Notes under the pieces: model-generated
Told to the model about the DNA's origin: nothing
The model's database searches: none
The model's input: only the letters and a program-made list of their open reading frames with translations
From: Brevibacillus choshinensis
Lineage (GTDB): Bacteria; Bacillota; Bacilli; Brevibacillales; Brevibacillaceae
Direction: 5' to 3'
Assembly: GCF_001420695.1 (NCBI RefSeq)
Contig: NZ_LJJB01000010.1
Location: forward strand, 920,131 to 984,130
DNA: 64,000 nt
Part shown: positions 42,885 to 52,637 of the stretch, one piece after another
How positions within the stretch are numbered: position 1 is the stretch's first letter
Layout: each line of letters starts with the position of its first letter
Made by a program: the position numbers and the translations under genes

Positions 42885-44705
42885 ATGTCAGTGCTTACTA
42901 ATCTGGGATTCCAGAAAAAAATGATGCTCAGCTATCTTGTGATGATGCTCTTGATCGGTTGCGTGACCAGCTTGTTCAGCTACCAAATGACCAAAGTCAC
43001 TTCGGACGAGATGCATTTGACCCAAAGTATCTTGCCGCAGACAAGCGCCCTCTTGGAAGTCAAAAATCAGATCTACACGAAAACGTACTCGTTGAAGACG
43101 TATACGCTCACACGCGATCAGTCTTACCTGGACGATTACTACACCAATCTCATTGATACATCGCGCTTTGCTGGCATTCCTCATACGGAAGAAAACAGCG
43201 AGCTTTTTACCATCATCGAGTCCATCTCGAAGCTGGATTTTTTGTTTTTGAACAAGATCAATCCGCTGCTAAAGGCAGGCAACGTACCTGCCGTCAGCTA
43301 TGTACTCTCGCATGAGGTTCAACCGCTGATAGATCAGCTGGAACGAGACCTTTCCTTTTCCCTGAATCAACTGGAGTACAAGACGAATAAAGAATTCCAG
43401 AGTACAAACGACAGCATCAAAGTCTCTTTGATCCTGACCTATTCGGTATCTGTCGCTTCCATCTTGTTCGGTTTGTTTTGCACCTTTTACTTTCGCAATC
43501 AGCTGCTACGCCCTATCCAGTCCCTGATGCAGCAGGTCCGTGAAGTATCAAAAGGAACGTTTGGCCAACAGATCGTCTACAAGCATCAGGACGAGTTTTC
43601 CGAACTCGCTGCCGAATTCAACAAGATGTCCACGAACATCGCAACCTTGTTTGCACAGGATAAAGCGCAACGCCAGGTATTAATCGAGGAGAGAAACGTG
43701 CGTGAGCAAATCCTCAACTCTCTCCCTGTCGGTATTATTACGCGACCTTACGTTTCCGTGGATGTCCACGTGAACCGTCTGGCAAAGCATCTGGTGAAGC
43801 TGGATGCCAACGGGTACCCAGTGATGAAGGACTCCGCTACTCTATGGGAAGGCGCGGGAAATTCCCCCTGGTTTGTGAACCGGAAAATGACCCTGTTGAA
43901 GCACGACGAGACACCTTTCACTGCTTTGGTATCCTATATCCCCCTGCACAACCACCAACATGAGCATGAGACCGGTTGGATGGTCGCCCTCCTGGATATT
44001 ACTGAGCAGGAGCAAGTGCAGGAATACTTGAATCAATCGGAAAAGCTGGCCATGGTCGGGCAGCTGGCAGCCGGAGCCGCGCATGAAATTCGCAATCCGC
44101 TGACCGTCATTTACGGCTTCATCCAGCTTTTGCAGCAGCGACTGTCTAATCAGGAGCAGGAACGTCACTATTTGCCACTCATCTTGCAGGAAATCGAACG
44201 GGTCAATCGAATCGTCACGGAGCTGTTGATGCTTTCCAAACCGTCTTTACCGAATTATCGCGAGGTCAAACTCGCAGAAGTGTTTCATTCGATTCTGCCT
44301 TTGATGAAAGCAGAGGCGTTGCTGCATGGCATTGAAATCGTCGACCGATGCGATTCGGATACGCGCATTCACGTTGATGTAGAGCAGTTGAAGCAGATCC
44401 TCCTCAATTTGATGAAAAACAGCATCGAAGCCATGAAAGAAGGCGGCATTCTCACTGTCGAGAGCCGCCTGGACGAACATGCTGTACACCTTCATGTGCG
44501 TGATACGGGAGATGGCATATCGCCAGAATATCTTGTCCGTATTTTTGACCCGTTTTTCTCTTTAAAAGAAGAAGGAACCGGTCTCGGATTGCCAATCTCC
44601 CGCAGAATGGTGGAAAACCACGGAGGAGACATTCAAGTAAACAGCAAGCTGGGAGAAGGGACAGAAATCATTATCTCGTTGCCTCTCCAGCCTCACTTGC
44701 CTTAG
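42885..44705 (+). CDS. Sensor histidine kinase with extracytoplasmic domain, HAMP and PAS
   Basis: 606 aa from ATG 42885 (GGAGG, 9-nt spacing); the frame is open much further upstream but overlaps the BMP gene. Two membrane segments (about 12-34 and 184-206) flank a helical sensor domain, followed by HAMP (LRPIQSLMQQVREVSKGTFGQQ), a PAS-like region, HisKA with AGAAHEIRNPL and a HATPase with N-box LLNLMKNSIEAM and GTGLGLPIS. No response regulator is adjacent, so it is an orphan kinase, perhaps feeding the sporulation phosphorelay. Its last 35 nt overlap the convergent hydrolase gene. Confidence 0.92.
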   Translation: MSVLTNLGFQKKMMLSYLVMMLLIGCVTSLFSYQMTKVTSDEMHLTQSILPQTSALLEVKNQIYTKTYSLKTYTLTRDQSYLDDYYTNLIDTSRFAGIPHTEENSELFTIIESISKLDFLFLNKINPLLKAGNVPAVSYVLSHEVQPLIDQLERDLSFSLNQLEYKTNKEFQSTNDSIKVSLILTYSVSVASILFGLFCTFYFRNQLLRPIQSLMQQVREVSKGTFGQQIVYKHQDEFSELAAEFNKMSTNIATLFAQDKAQRQVLIEERNVREQILNSLPVGIITRPYVSVDVHVNRLAKHLVKLDANGYPVMKDSATLWEGAGNSPWFVNRKMTLLKHDETPFTALVSYIPLHNHQHEHETGWMVALLDITEQEQVQEYLNQSEKLAMVGQLAAGAAHEIRNPLTVIYGFIQLLQQRLSNQEQERHYLPLILQEIERVNRIVTELLMLSKPSLPNYREVKLAEVFHSILPLMKAEALLHGIEIVDRCDSDTRIHVDVEQLKQILLNLMKNSIEAMKEGGILTVESRLDEHAVHLHVRDTGDGISPEYLVRIFDPFFSLKEEGTGLGLPISRRMVENHGGDIQVNSKLGEGTEIIISLPLQPHLP

Positions 44706-45519
44706 CGTAATCGGTCTCCTTTTGGATGCTTTCCAAGCGCTCCTGGCCTTTTTCATCCAGCCAGGCAAACATACGGCGTGTATACGTCTCCATATCTGTT
44801 CCTTGAAACAAGTGGCTGGCACCTTCCGCCAGCCATATTTCATGTGGCTTCCCTGCCTCGCTCAACGAATGTTCCAGTCTGTGCGCGTGTTCGACGCCTA
44901 CATTTTCGTCCGCGGTTCCATGGATGATCAGGACGGGGCAGGCAATTTCTTCGATTCGATACAAGGGAGTGCGTTCTCGATAGGCGTCCTCTTGTTTGCG
45001 CGGATGGCCGACAATCCGACGAAGCATACGTCGTAAATCCACTCGTTCCTCATAGGTCAAAAGGAGATCACTCACCCCGCTCCACACTACGGCTGAAAGC
45101 AAACCTTCGCATTCCATCGCAGCGAATAGCGCCATGATCCCCCCGCGGGAAAACCCATAGACACTGATTCGCTTCTGATCGACTTCCGGCATTTGACGCA
45201 GCAGCTCGTACGCCGCAAACACATCGTGGCGATCTGCTCCCCCAAATTCATCCCTGCCTTCCCCACCTTCGTTGCCCCGGTAATGGGGAGCGAGTACGAT
45301 ATAGCCAAACGAAGCCATTTGACTGATTCTCTCTGGTCGTACCTTCCCGACACCTCGAATACCGCCTCGACAATAGAGCAGGGCAGGCATGGGCTCTTTC
45401 TTTTGAGAGTATGTTTCTGGAATCGCAAGTGCTGCCTTGACGAGCAGGCCCTGGCTGTAATAGCTGACGGTATAAAGCAGGACGCCCGGAACGACTGACT
45501 CTTCCGGAGTCATCGTCAT
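44671..45519 (-). CDS. Alpha/beta hydrolase (peptidase S9/dienelactone hydrolase-like)
   Basis: 282 aa. The nucleophile elbow GFSRGG, the acid in LIIHGTADENV and the His in AEGASHLF give the triad. Substrate unknown. It begins within the last codons of the LysR gene (ATGA overlap), so the two are translated together, which suggests the hydrolase belongs to the regulated pathway. Its 3' end overlaps the kinase gene by 35 nt on the opposite strand. Confidence 0.88.
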   Translation of the reverse strand: MTMTPEESVVPGVLLYTVSYYSQGLLVKAALAIPETYSQKKEPMPALLYCRGGIRGVGKVRPERISQMASFGYIVLAPHYRGNEGGEGRDEFGGADRHDVFAAYELLRQMPEVDQKRISVYGFSRGGIMALFAAMECEGLLSAVVWSGVSDLLLTYEERVDLRRMLRRIVGHPRKQEDAYRERTPLYRIEEIACPVLIIHGTADENVGVEHAHRLEHSLSEAGKPHEIWLAEGASHLFQGTDMETYTRRMFAWLDEKGQERLESIQKETDYAKASEAGEATR

Positions 45520-46403
45520 AAGCTCCCCCCTCCCTCACTTGTAACGTTCTGAATCCATTGTTCCAACGCCTGCGAAAGCCATTTCTTTTTGTGATAGACC
45601 ACCTGAATGAAAAACGGCGGCTTGTCAGTGTGAAACGGAACTGCCCGAAGCGAGCCTTCCCTGATTTCTTTTTCGACTGCCATTTGCGGCAGTAACGCTG
45701 CTCCTAAACCGCATCGAACACACTGCTTGATCGCCTCCGGGTTGCTAAACTGGCAGGCGATCCTGTGCGCGACTCCTTCATCCCGTAATGTTTCGAGCAG
45801 CATCCCCCGATACGTACAGCCCTCTTCCGTTACAATCAAGGACTCGTCTTGGAGGTCGTGAACAGTGATTGCCAGAGTTGAAGCTAACTGGTGATCAGGA
45901 GGCATGACAATCACGAGCTCCTCCTCGCGCACCACACGTGTGACTAAATCGTCATCCGTGCAAAGCCTATCAAAAATGAAACCAACATCCACCAAGCCTT
46001 CTCTAATTTGCTGCAGGATAGTGTCTTCGCTCCCTGTCTGCAAAATCAGATCCACATCTGGGAACGATTGACGGAACATCTGTAAATGCGGCGGGAGATA
46101 AAAAGCAGCCAGGGTGTCGATGGTAGCGATGCGGATCGGTCCGCTCAGTTGACGGCTCACGACATCTTTAGATTCCCCATAGAGGCGAATCAATTCTTTG
46201 GCATACGGCAGCAAAACTTCCCCTGCCTGCGTCAAGCGCAGCTTTCTGCCAAATCTCTCGAACAACGGCGCTCCGTACGACTGTTCCAGCTTTTGCATCT
46301 GTGCGGTCACGGTTGGCTGCGCGTACCCCAGTTCTTCCGCCGCCCGCGTAAAGCTGCCCCATCTGGCGACTTCGCGAAATGTATGCAGATAGACCAGCTC
46401 CAT
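45516..46403 (-). CDS. LysR-family transcriptional regulator
   Basis: 295 aa from ATG 46403 (GGGAGGT, 6 nt). The HTH (MELVYLHTFREVARWGSFTRAAEELGYAQPTVTAQMQKLEQSYGAPLF) and the periplasmic-binding-like effector domain are complete. It is divergent from a rhodanese gene and coupled to a hydrolase gene; either could be its target. Confidence 0.93.
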   Translation of the reverse strand: MELVYLHTFREVARWGSFTRAAEELGYAQPTVTAQMQKLEQSYGAPLFERFGRKLRLTQAGEVLLPYAKELIRLYGESKDVVSRQLSGPIRIATIDTLAAFYLPPHLQMFRQSFPDVDLILQTGSEDTILQQIREGLVDVGFIFDRLCTDDDLVTRVVREEELVIVMPPDHQLASTLAITVHDLQDESLIVTEEGCTYRGMLLETLRDEGVAHRIACQFSNPEAIKQCVRCGLGAALLPQMAVEKEIREGSLRAVPFHTDKPPFFIQVVYHKKKWLSQALEQWIQNVTSEGGGSL

Positions 46404-46515
46404 GTGATGACCTCCCATAGAAATAAGTAATGCATTTCATCGAATAGTATAGATAACTCTGATGATAACTACCATGCTACGCTATAGTCATCCCATCGAT
46501 CAAGGAGGAAGTATT

Positions 46516-46935
46516 ATGTCTCTCGTTTTACAAACCCCAGCCGCCACTGCTGATCAGGCTGCCCGTCATTTTCTCGACAAGCTTTCTGTGGAAACGGATG
46601 TGTCTGACGTCTGGAACGACCTGCATCATGGAGTAACCGGCTTTCAGGTCGTCGATGTCCGCAGTGAAAAAGCCTATCAGGAATGCCATGTTCCCGGTGC
46701 TATCCATCTACCTCATCCAGCGATCTCCTCGGAAACAACAGCTGCGCTCGATCGCGACAAGCTCATCGTCGTGTATTGCTGGAGTCCCGCATGCAACGGT
46801 GCCACCAAAGGAGCAGCCAAACTCGCGGCTCTCGGCTTTCGGGTCAAGGAAATGCTGGGAGGAATCGAATATTGGCGCCGGGAAGGACATCCCGTAGAAG
46901 GTGGTCTGGGGACTACTGCTCCGTTGATCGGATAG
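46516..46935 (+). CDS. Rhodanese-like sulfurtransferase
   Basis: 139 aa from ATG 46516 (AAGGAGGAAG). One rhodanese domain with FQVVDVRSEKAYQECHVPGAIHLPH and the active-site loop VVYCWSPACNGATK, where the first Cys is catalytic. It transfers sulfane sulfur or binds reactive sulfur or redox species. The divergent LysR may control it. Confidence 0.92.
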   Translation: MSLVLQTPAATADQAARHFLDKLSVETDVSDVWNDLHHGVTGFQVVDVRSEKAYQECHVPGAIHLPHPAISSETTAALDRDKLIVVYCWSPACNGATKGAAKLAALGFRVKEMLGGIEYWRREGHPVEGGLGTTAPLIG

Positions 46936-46949
46936 AGCAAAAAAATAGA

Positions 46950-46980
46950 AAAAGGACGGGTCAATGGATCCCGTCCTTTT
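46950..46980. terminator. Bidirectional terminator
   Basis: AAAAGGACGGG (46950-46960) and CCCGTCCTTTT (46970-46980) are perfect 11-bp arms around a 9-nt loop, between the convergent rhodanese and S1-protein genes. Confidence 0.92.
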
Positions 46981-47002
46981 ACGTATAGCGTTATCGCAAG
47001 GC

Positions 47003-47416
47003 TTAGTAGCCGCGTTTTGCATTCTTTTTGTTAATTGTTGCAAGGTTCTCTTCGCTATGCTTCATCCATTTTTTCATCTTGTCCTCGAAGGAACCTGCGT
47101 TATCCCGCTTTGCATTTCCTCCGCGGTCGCCTCCACGATATCCACCGCCACGGCGCTCTTCACGTTCCGGACGCTCAGGCGCTGGGAGTGCTGCGCGAAC
47201 CGAAAGCGAGATTTTGCCTGCATCATCAATGGAGAGAACTTTAACCTTTACTTGTGCTCCAACGGTAAAGTGATCATTGATATCCTTTACAAAACCGTTT
47301 GCTACTTGGGAAATGTGGACCAGCCCCTGCTCGGTTTCGCTGACTGCTACGAACATCCCAAACGGTTTAATCGCTGTCACTTTTCCCTCGATGATGCTTC
47401 CCACTTGTACTGCCAT
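47003..47416 (-). CDS. S1-domain RNA-binding protein (GSP13/YugI-like)
   Basis: 137 aa from ATG 47416 (AAAGGAG). Residues 1-75 are an S1 domain (VGSIIEGKVTAIKPFGMFVAVSETEQGLVHISQVA, VGAQVKVKVLSIDDAGKISLSVR). The tail is basic with RGGGYRGG repeats, and the final ..MKKWMKHSEENLATINKKNAKRGY is typical of the YugI/GSP13 group. Probably ribosome- or mRNA-associated. Confidence 0.92.
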   Translation of the reverse strand: MAVQVGSIIEGKVTAIKPFGMFVAVSETEQGLVHISQVANGFVKDINDHFTVGAQVKVKVLSIDDAGKISLSVRAALPAPERPEREERRGGGYRGGDRGGNAKRDNAGSFEDKMKKWMKHSEENLATINKKNAKRGY

Positions 47417-47579
47417 CCAGTTTGCACTCCTTTTATCATTTCCGAAAAATGGTGAGAACCTCAACCCGAAGCCTCATTCTCCTAGTATAACAGAGAAATT
47501 CAAATACTGAAAAGCCTATTCTTTCTCGATAAACACATAGGAGAAGCGTACTCCCCTTAGAGGTTGAGCACCATTTCTA

Positions 47580-48074
47580 TTATGACATGGTTTTTCTGGA
47601 ATACAAGTAGACAATCGTTACCACTACTAACATACACACCGAACCGGAGGCATCCAACAGCACATCTCCGACCATTCCCGTGCGATCCGGAGTGAATGTT
47701 TGATGCCATTCATCGAGCACCGCGACCAACAAGCTAAAAAAGGCACTCCAGGGCAAAGCAACTGGAAAGGAAAGCCGATGGCGGAAAACGCGATAAAAGC
47801 TTAGGGCGAGCACGGCGAAGACAGAAAAATGGGTAGCCTTGCGCAGGAAAAATTCGATGAATCCCCCAATCCCTTTTTCCTCCACACTGATTTCCTTACC
47901 CGCGTACTGGAACGACCAGTCTGCCATGCGGTCTCCCCAATTGTTTTCTCCCGCCATCTCCGAAAGCTTGCCCCGCATGTCTTGCTTGTAGTAGGGCGTG
48001 GACGACGAGATGAATAGTCCTATGAGGACGGCGGCCAACAGAATGTAGTCAAAGAGCTTGCTATATCGGCGCAC
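47580..48074 (-). CDS. VanZ-family membrane protein
   Basis: 164 aa, GTG start after GGAGGAG. It has about four membrane segments, the first at 11-24, then FFLRKATHFSVFAVLALSFYRVF and the signature LDEWHQTFTPDRTGMVGDVLLDASG. VanZ-like proteins are common in Firmicutes; outside the vancomycin/teicoplanin context their role is unclear, and no resistance genes are near. Confidence 0.92.
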   Translation of the reverse strand: MRRYSKLFDYILLAAVLIGLFISSSTPYYKQDMRGKLSEMAGENNWGDRMADWSFQYAGKEISVEEKGIGGFIEFFLRKATHFSVFAVLALSFYRVFRHRLSFPVALPWSAFFSLLVAVLDEWHQTFTPDRTGMVGDVLLDASGSVCMLVVVTIVYLYSRKTMS

Positions 48075-48148
48075 TTGGGTCTCCTCCCTCGTTTCTCTTC
48101 CTATTTACTTATCTTAACATGAGATTGGACGAAAAACCGACGCCACCC

Positions 48149-51100
48149 TTATTGGTTAGCGTCGGTCGCTTGTGCCGGCAGAGGCAGGAAGTCTTCTCTG
48201 GACAAGTCTTTTGGAGGTTGAGCATTTGAGCCCCCTCTGTCGGAGAGTAGCTCTTTCCTTCGTTGTTTGAGCCAACGTTTGCGTTCTCTCACATCTTGCT
48301 TGCGTACTCTTTCGTTCTCCCACCAGACCTGGATGCGCTCTAGAACGATTGGGAGGGTGAGCTCGGTCTTTGTCGCTTGCGACCACTCCGTAGCATGGTG
48401 TATGCCTGGTACAAGGACAATAGCAGCAAATGCTGCGAGCAGAGTTCCGAAAAGAAGGGTGCAAGCAAAGGAAGCGAACGGATCCACTCCTGCCCCCCAT
48501 CCGAAAGAAAGTGGCAGACTAGCGATCAAGACGGAGGCGAAGACAGTCCATTGGCTGGCTAGAGCTCGCCCAAAGCCAGAGCGGACCGCATCCCATATCG
48601 AAGTCTCTTCTCCCTCTCCCCTCGCTGCAAACATATCATCTAGCAAGACGAGCGCTTGCTGCAGCAGGATCGCGCCAGCTCCCATCATGCCGTAAAAGGC
48701 CATTCCGTTCATCGGTCGATCCATGATCAGTAATCCCACTAAGACAGCTCCCGACAGGACTGGCAAGATTACCAGGGCCAGCAATCCGTCACGCTTCCTG
48801 CGCTGCAAGAGAAGACTCGCTACTAGAACGGTGGCGATGAGCCCTGTGGTAACGAGCACACGCCCACTCCAGTCTACTTTGTCCGTTTGCTCTTCCTTCA
48901 GTTTTTTCAGCTCATCTGCGTTCAAAATGGAATATCCTTCGGGAATGATCATCGTCTTTTGCATCCGCAAAGGCAAGACATAGGATAGCGAGTCAATCCG
49001 TCCCGCATCCCGAACGGCGCTGCTTACCGTAAAGACGTACAGGCCATCCTCGCGCTGATAAACAAGCGGCACTTTCCCGACCTGCCAATGGACGAGGTCT
49101 CCCAGATGAACTTTTCCCGCTGGCGTGCGGATCAAAATGTTTTTCACCTGATCGGGATGCTCCATCCACTTGTCTGGAAAGCGCACCACTACAGGTACAC
49201 TTTGCTCGTTCCAGTAGACGCTCCCCGCTGACTTTTCCCCTAGATAGCTTTCCAATTGCTTTTTAATCTCTGCTTCGGATACCCGATACCGTGCCAGCAT
49301 GTCCGCTTTGGGACGGATTTCGATGATGGTATTCTCTGAGCCTTCTCCGATTCTTTCATCGGTAATGATCTCTCGTCCGTCTTCATCACGTGACGTGTAC
49401 TTTTGCAGCTGAGTCAGTACTTCCTGTGCGATTCCTTGCGTCGTGAGCAAGGAGGGTCCCTTCACAGTAAATTCTAGACGCGTCTTCATATCCTCACTCA
49501 CGACAAACGCGAACGGGTCCGTCCCCGGAATGTCTCGAAGGCGTTTGTCCAGTTCCTTTTCCAGATCCGCGAGCGTCATCGTCCAGTCGTACCTGTCTGC
49601 CAGCTTTAGATGCAGCGACAGTCTATCCTTGGATGCCACCGTATACACATCGTTAATTTCAGCGAGTTCACGCAATCGTTCGTCAGCGATTTGGGACGCT
49701 CTCATCGCATCATCCACGCTGCTTCCTTGAACCATTTCCAACGTGAGCGTCTTATCATTGGTCGCCAGTTTCCCATATTCATCAACCATCACGAAAGAAT
49801 GGAGCAGTACGACCAAAAGAAGAGAGGCAACGAGTGTAATCCCGTAAGGTAAATACCCTTGCTTCACGAAGCGCTCCCAGCGTTTCCATAAGTAGCCTGT
49901 CGCCTTTCCTGGACTACGAGCTTGACGAATAGGCTGAGCTGACAAACCTGGTAGCCACGTTCCTGCTAATACCGGAGTGATGAATCCATAGACGAGGACG
50001 AGAGCTACTGTACCCAGTACGAGCACAGGCCAAGCATCGTAAAGCACGATCCGGTCTCTTCCTTCGAGCAAATCGGTCAGCATCAGACCTGTCCAGCACG
50101 CCGCTAGGATCACAACCCCGAGTAAGAGCGGCTTCAGCAGCTTCCATGACTCCTGCAAACTGATGGGAAAAGAATTCCCTTTTTGCCGCCTCAATCGCTG
50201 AACAAGCGCAGACCCAGCACCCGTGTACAACAGGGAAAAGACGATGACCGGGCCAATCGAGGTATAGGTCAGCGGGATTCCCGTGAGCCACATGCCCCCC
50301 AAAGTACAACCAGTCGCCATGACGACCGCCAGTAACGAGAGCAGTGAAACTCCCACGCTCCTCTGGGAAACGTAGAGGAGCACCGAGCATGCTACTGCAG
50401 CAAGTGCCGCGAGCAAAGTGAACTGCCAGACCGCACCCGCGAGAGGCCCGGCGTGGTCGTCAAACAGATCGATCCTGTATTTGCCACCAGCTGCTTCGTT
50501 CAATTCGCGTATCGCTTCGGCAGCCTGCGTACGCATCGAGGGAACCTGTCCCACATCAGCAGCCAAAAGGGTAATTCCTACCGCAGGTGAGCCGCGATAG
50601 ACACTCACTTCGTCTCCTTTACTGCCTCGCAAATCGCGAATGTCCGCCAGTGTTTTCAACGTGACGTATCCTTGATCCGTCGCAATCAATTGCTTGCCCA
50701 AGCCTTGTGGCCCTTCCGTCATGCTGGACCAGAGAAAGGATGCCTGATCCTTGTTTTGGCCTACGGTTCCCATCTGTTCGTCGATCACGTCTCCTGGGAG
50801 CTGATCGAGGACATCGCCTGGTGTCAGCCCGTACGCGAGCAGCATGGAAGGACGGAATAAAATGTCTACTTGTTTTTGGACCGAGCTGTCATCGATCTCT
50901 ACACGTGCGATACCGGGCAGGCTGATAAGCTTTTCGTACACGGTGTAATGGGCCACATCTGATAACGTCTGTACATCGTTGCCGTGCAGCAGGTAAAACC
51001 CGATTCGATTCTCATTCAGATTGTCTTGATTGATGCTCCACTGCTTAACGGGGAGCTGCTTTGTCACTTCACTCAGTTTCTTTTCCAAACGTTCCTTATA

Positions 51101-51406
51101 ATCAGACCCGATGCGTTCAGTGGTCTCTACGGTGACGGACGCAGAGCCTGGATGTGACTCGGACGTAATCGTAAGCGCGTTCCCAACCGCTCGGACAGAT
51201 TCCTCTACTGGCCGAGTGACCGTCTCGTCGATCTTGCCAGTTGTCAATCCCGGAACGGTCAAATGAATCGTGTAGACTGGTACCGGACGATCCGGAAAAG
51301 TGGTAATGTCCATCCGAATCACAGCGCCAATCCCCAGCAGGCAGCAAACGACTGCGAGAAGACGTGCCAAAGCGGGAACTATGGATACAAACGACCGATT
51401 ACTCAT
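48149..51406 (-). CDS. RND-family efflux permease with atypical TM4/TM10
   Basis: 1085 aa. RND layout: an N-terminal membrane segment, a large porter loop (TTFPDRPVPVYTIHLTVPGLTTGKIDETVTRPVEESVR), a membrane block, a second loop and a second membrane block. Where AcrB-type pumps carry the TM4 Asp pair (LLVDDAIV), this protein has SLLYTGAGSALV (about residues 389-400), and the TM10 Lys region reads QQALVLLDDM. The usual proton relay therefore looks absent or rebuilt. It overlaps the adaptor gene by 8 nt. Substrate unknown. Confidence 0.88.
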   Translation of the reverse strand: MSNRSFVSIVPALARLLAVVCCLLGIGAVIRMDITTFPDRPVPVYTIHLTVPGLTTGKIDETVTRPVEESVRAVGNALTITSESHPGSASVTVETTERIGSDYKERLEKKLSEVTKQLPVKQWSINQDNLNENRIGFYLLHGNDVQTLSDVAHYTVYEKLISLPGIARVEIDDSSVQKQVDILFRPSMLLAYGLTPGDVLDQLPGDVIDEQMGTVGQNKDQASFLWSSMTEGPQGLGKQLIATDQGYVTLKTLADIRDLRGSKGDEVSVYRGSPAVGITLLAADVGQVPSMRTQAAEAIRELNEAAGGKYRIDLFDDHAGPLAGAVWQFTLLAALAAVACSVLLYVSQRSVGVSLLSLLAVVMATGCTLGGMWLTGIPLTYTSIGPVIVFSLLYTGAGSALVQRLRRQKGNSFPISLQESWKLLKPLLLGVVILAACWTGLMLTDLLEGRDRIVLYDAWPVLVLGTVALVLVYGFITPVLAGTWLPGLSAQPIRQARSPGKATGYLWKRWERFVKQGYLPYGITLVASLLLVVLLHSFVMVDEYGKLATNDKTLTLEMVQGSSVDDAMRASQIADERLRELAEINDVYTVASKDRLSLHLKLADRYDWTMTLADLEKELDKRLRDIPGTDPFAFVVSEDMKTRLEFTVKGPSLLTTQGIAQEVLTQLQKYTSRDEDGREIITDERIGEGSENTIIEIRPKADMLARYRVSEAEIKKQLESYLGEKSAGSVYWNEQSVPVVVRFPDKWMEHPDQVKNILIRTPAGKVHLGDLVHWQVGKVPLVYQREDGLYVFTVSSAVRDAGRIDSLSYVLPLRMQKTMIIPEGYSILNADELKKLKEEQTDKVDWSGRVLVTTGLIATVLVASLLLQRRKRDGLLALVILPVLSGAVLVGLLIMDRPMNGMAFYGMMGAGAILLQQALVLLDDMFAARGEGEETSIWDAVRSGFGRALASQWTVFASVLIASLPLSFGWGAGVDPFASFACTLLFGTLLAAFAAIVLVPGIHHATEWSQATKTELTLPIVLERIQVWWENERVRKQDVRERKRWLKQRRKELLSDRGGSNAQPPKDLSREDFLPLPAQATDANQ

Positions 51407-52637
51407 CAGCCACCTTCACCGCCTCGCCATCTACCAGATAAGAAAGTCCTGATCCTACGATCTGATCGCCTACTTCCAGTCCTTCCACTACCTCGTAGAA
51501 CGTTCCATGGATGGCTCCCACTTTGATCGGAGTCTTTTCCACTGTATTTTCAATGATTTTCAACACGTAGTTTTCTTCTTCGGAAATCCCCACGCTGCTG
51601 ACAGGCACGAGAGCAACATCCTTCGACTCCAGTGCGTACTGACAGGTAACCGTCATGCCGCCCTTCCAATTGACATCACTTCCCGTAACGGTCACCTCTA
51701 CCGGGTACGTGCCCAATCCTTGATCCATGACTGGCGAGACGAATGTGACTTTCCCCTCTGCCTGACTGCCATCTGGCGCTTTCACTGTGACAGCAGCCCC
51801 TGCTTGCCAGCTGCTAATCTGCTCGCTCTCCACTTGCAGCTTGACCAGCCATTGCGATGTGTCCACGAGTCGGATGACTTCGCTGCCCGGACCTGTCTGC
51901 TCGGACTGTGCCTGTGGAATTGCTGCCACTACACCAGAGAAGGGAGCTTTCAACACGGCGTCAGCCGCTTCCTGTTTGGCCCGAGTCAACTGGACATTGG
52001 CCTGCTGTACTTCTGCGTTGGCCTCCTCCACATCTAATCGATCCGCACCCTTTAACAGCTTTCCGTAAGCGACTTCCTCTTCTTGCAAATCCAGCTTGGT
52101 CTGCCGTTCAGCCAGGGCGAGTCTGTCCATCTCATCTTTGGAAATGGCTCCACCTGCGTATAGCACCTTGGCTTGCGCATGCTCCTGCTCTGCCTTTGCA
52201 GCTGTCTGTTTCGCCTTTTCCACCTGCAGCTTTTGCGTCTGCAGTTCATGAGTCTCTGGTCCCTGTGCGGCTTTGCTGCGACGAATATTCGCACTCGCCA
52301 CTTGCCCCTGGGCAGCATTTACTCCTTGCTGCAGGGCTGCAGCGTCCAGTGTAGCCAATGTTTGACCCGCCTTGACGCTCGCTCCCTTTTGAACCAAGAT
52401 CTGTGCAATTTTACCTGATGCCCCGAAAGATAGAGCCAATTCCTGACGTGGTGTCACTACGCCAGATACCTCCATCGTCAAAGCATCCTGACTTTGTTCA
52501 ACCGTTATTGCATTGACCGTCTTGACCTTGATGACGGTCTCCTCATCGTTTTTCTTCAACTGGGCGATTTCGCTGTCCAGCTTTTCGCAGCCCGTGAGCA
52601 AGAGGGCTACTATTGAAAGACTGATCCATTTTTTCAT
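51399..52637 (-). CDS. RND efflux adaptor lipoprotein (HlyD/AcrA family)
   Basis: 412 aa. The lipoprotein signal ends LLTGC (Cys17). A biotinyl-lipoyl-like half (ALSFGASGKIAQILVQKGASVKAGQTLATLDAA), a long alpha-hairpin, the second half-motif KAPFSGVVAAIPQAQSEQTGPGSEVIRLVD and a C-terminal beta-barrel follow. Start chosen at ATG 52637 with GGGGTG 6 nt upstream. It pairs with the RND permease encoded next. Confidence 0.93.
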   Translation of the reverse strand: MKKWISLSIVALLLTGCEKLDSEIAQLKKNDEETVIKVKTVNAITVEQSQDALTMEVSGVVTPRQELALSFGASGKIAQILVQKGASVKAGQTLATLDAAALQQGVNAAQGQVASANIRRSKAAQGPETHELQTQKLQVEKAKQTAAKAEQEHAQAKVLYAGGAISKDEMDRLALAERQTKLDLQEEEVAYGKLLKGADRLDVEEANAEVQQANVQLTRAKQEAADAVLKAPFSGVVAAIPQAQSEQTGPGSEVIRLVDTSQWLVKLQVESEQISSWQAGAAVTVKAPDGSQAEGKVTFVSPVMDQGLGTYPVEVTVTGSDVNWKGGMTVTCQYALESKDVALVPVSSVGISEEENYVLKIIENTVEKTPIKVGAIHGTFYEVVEGLEVGDQIVGSGLSYLVDGEAVKVADE

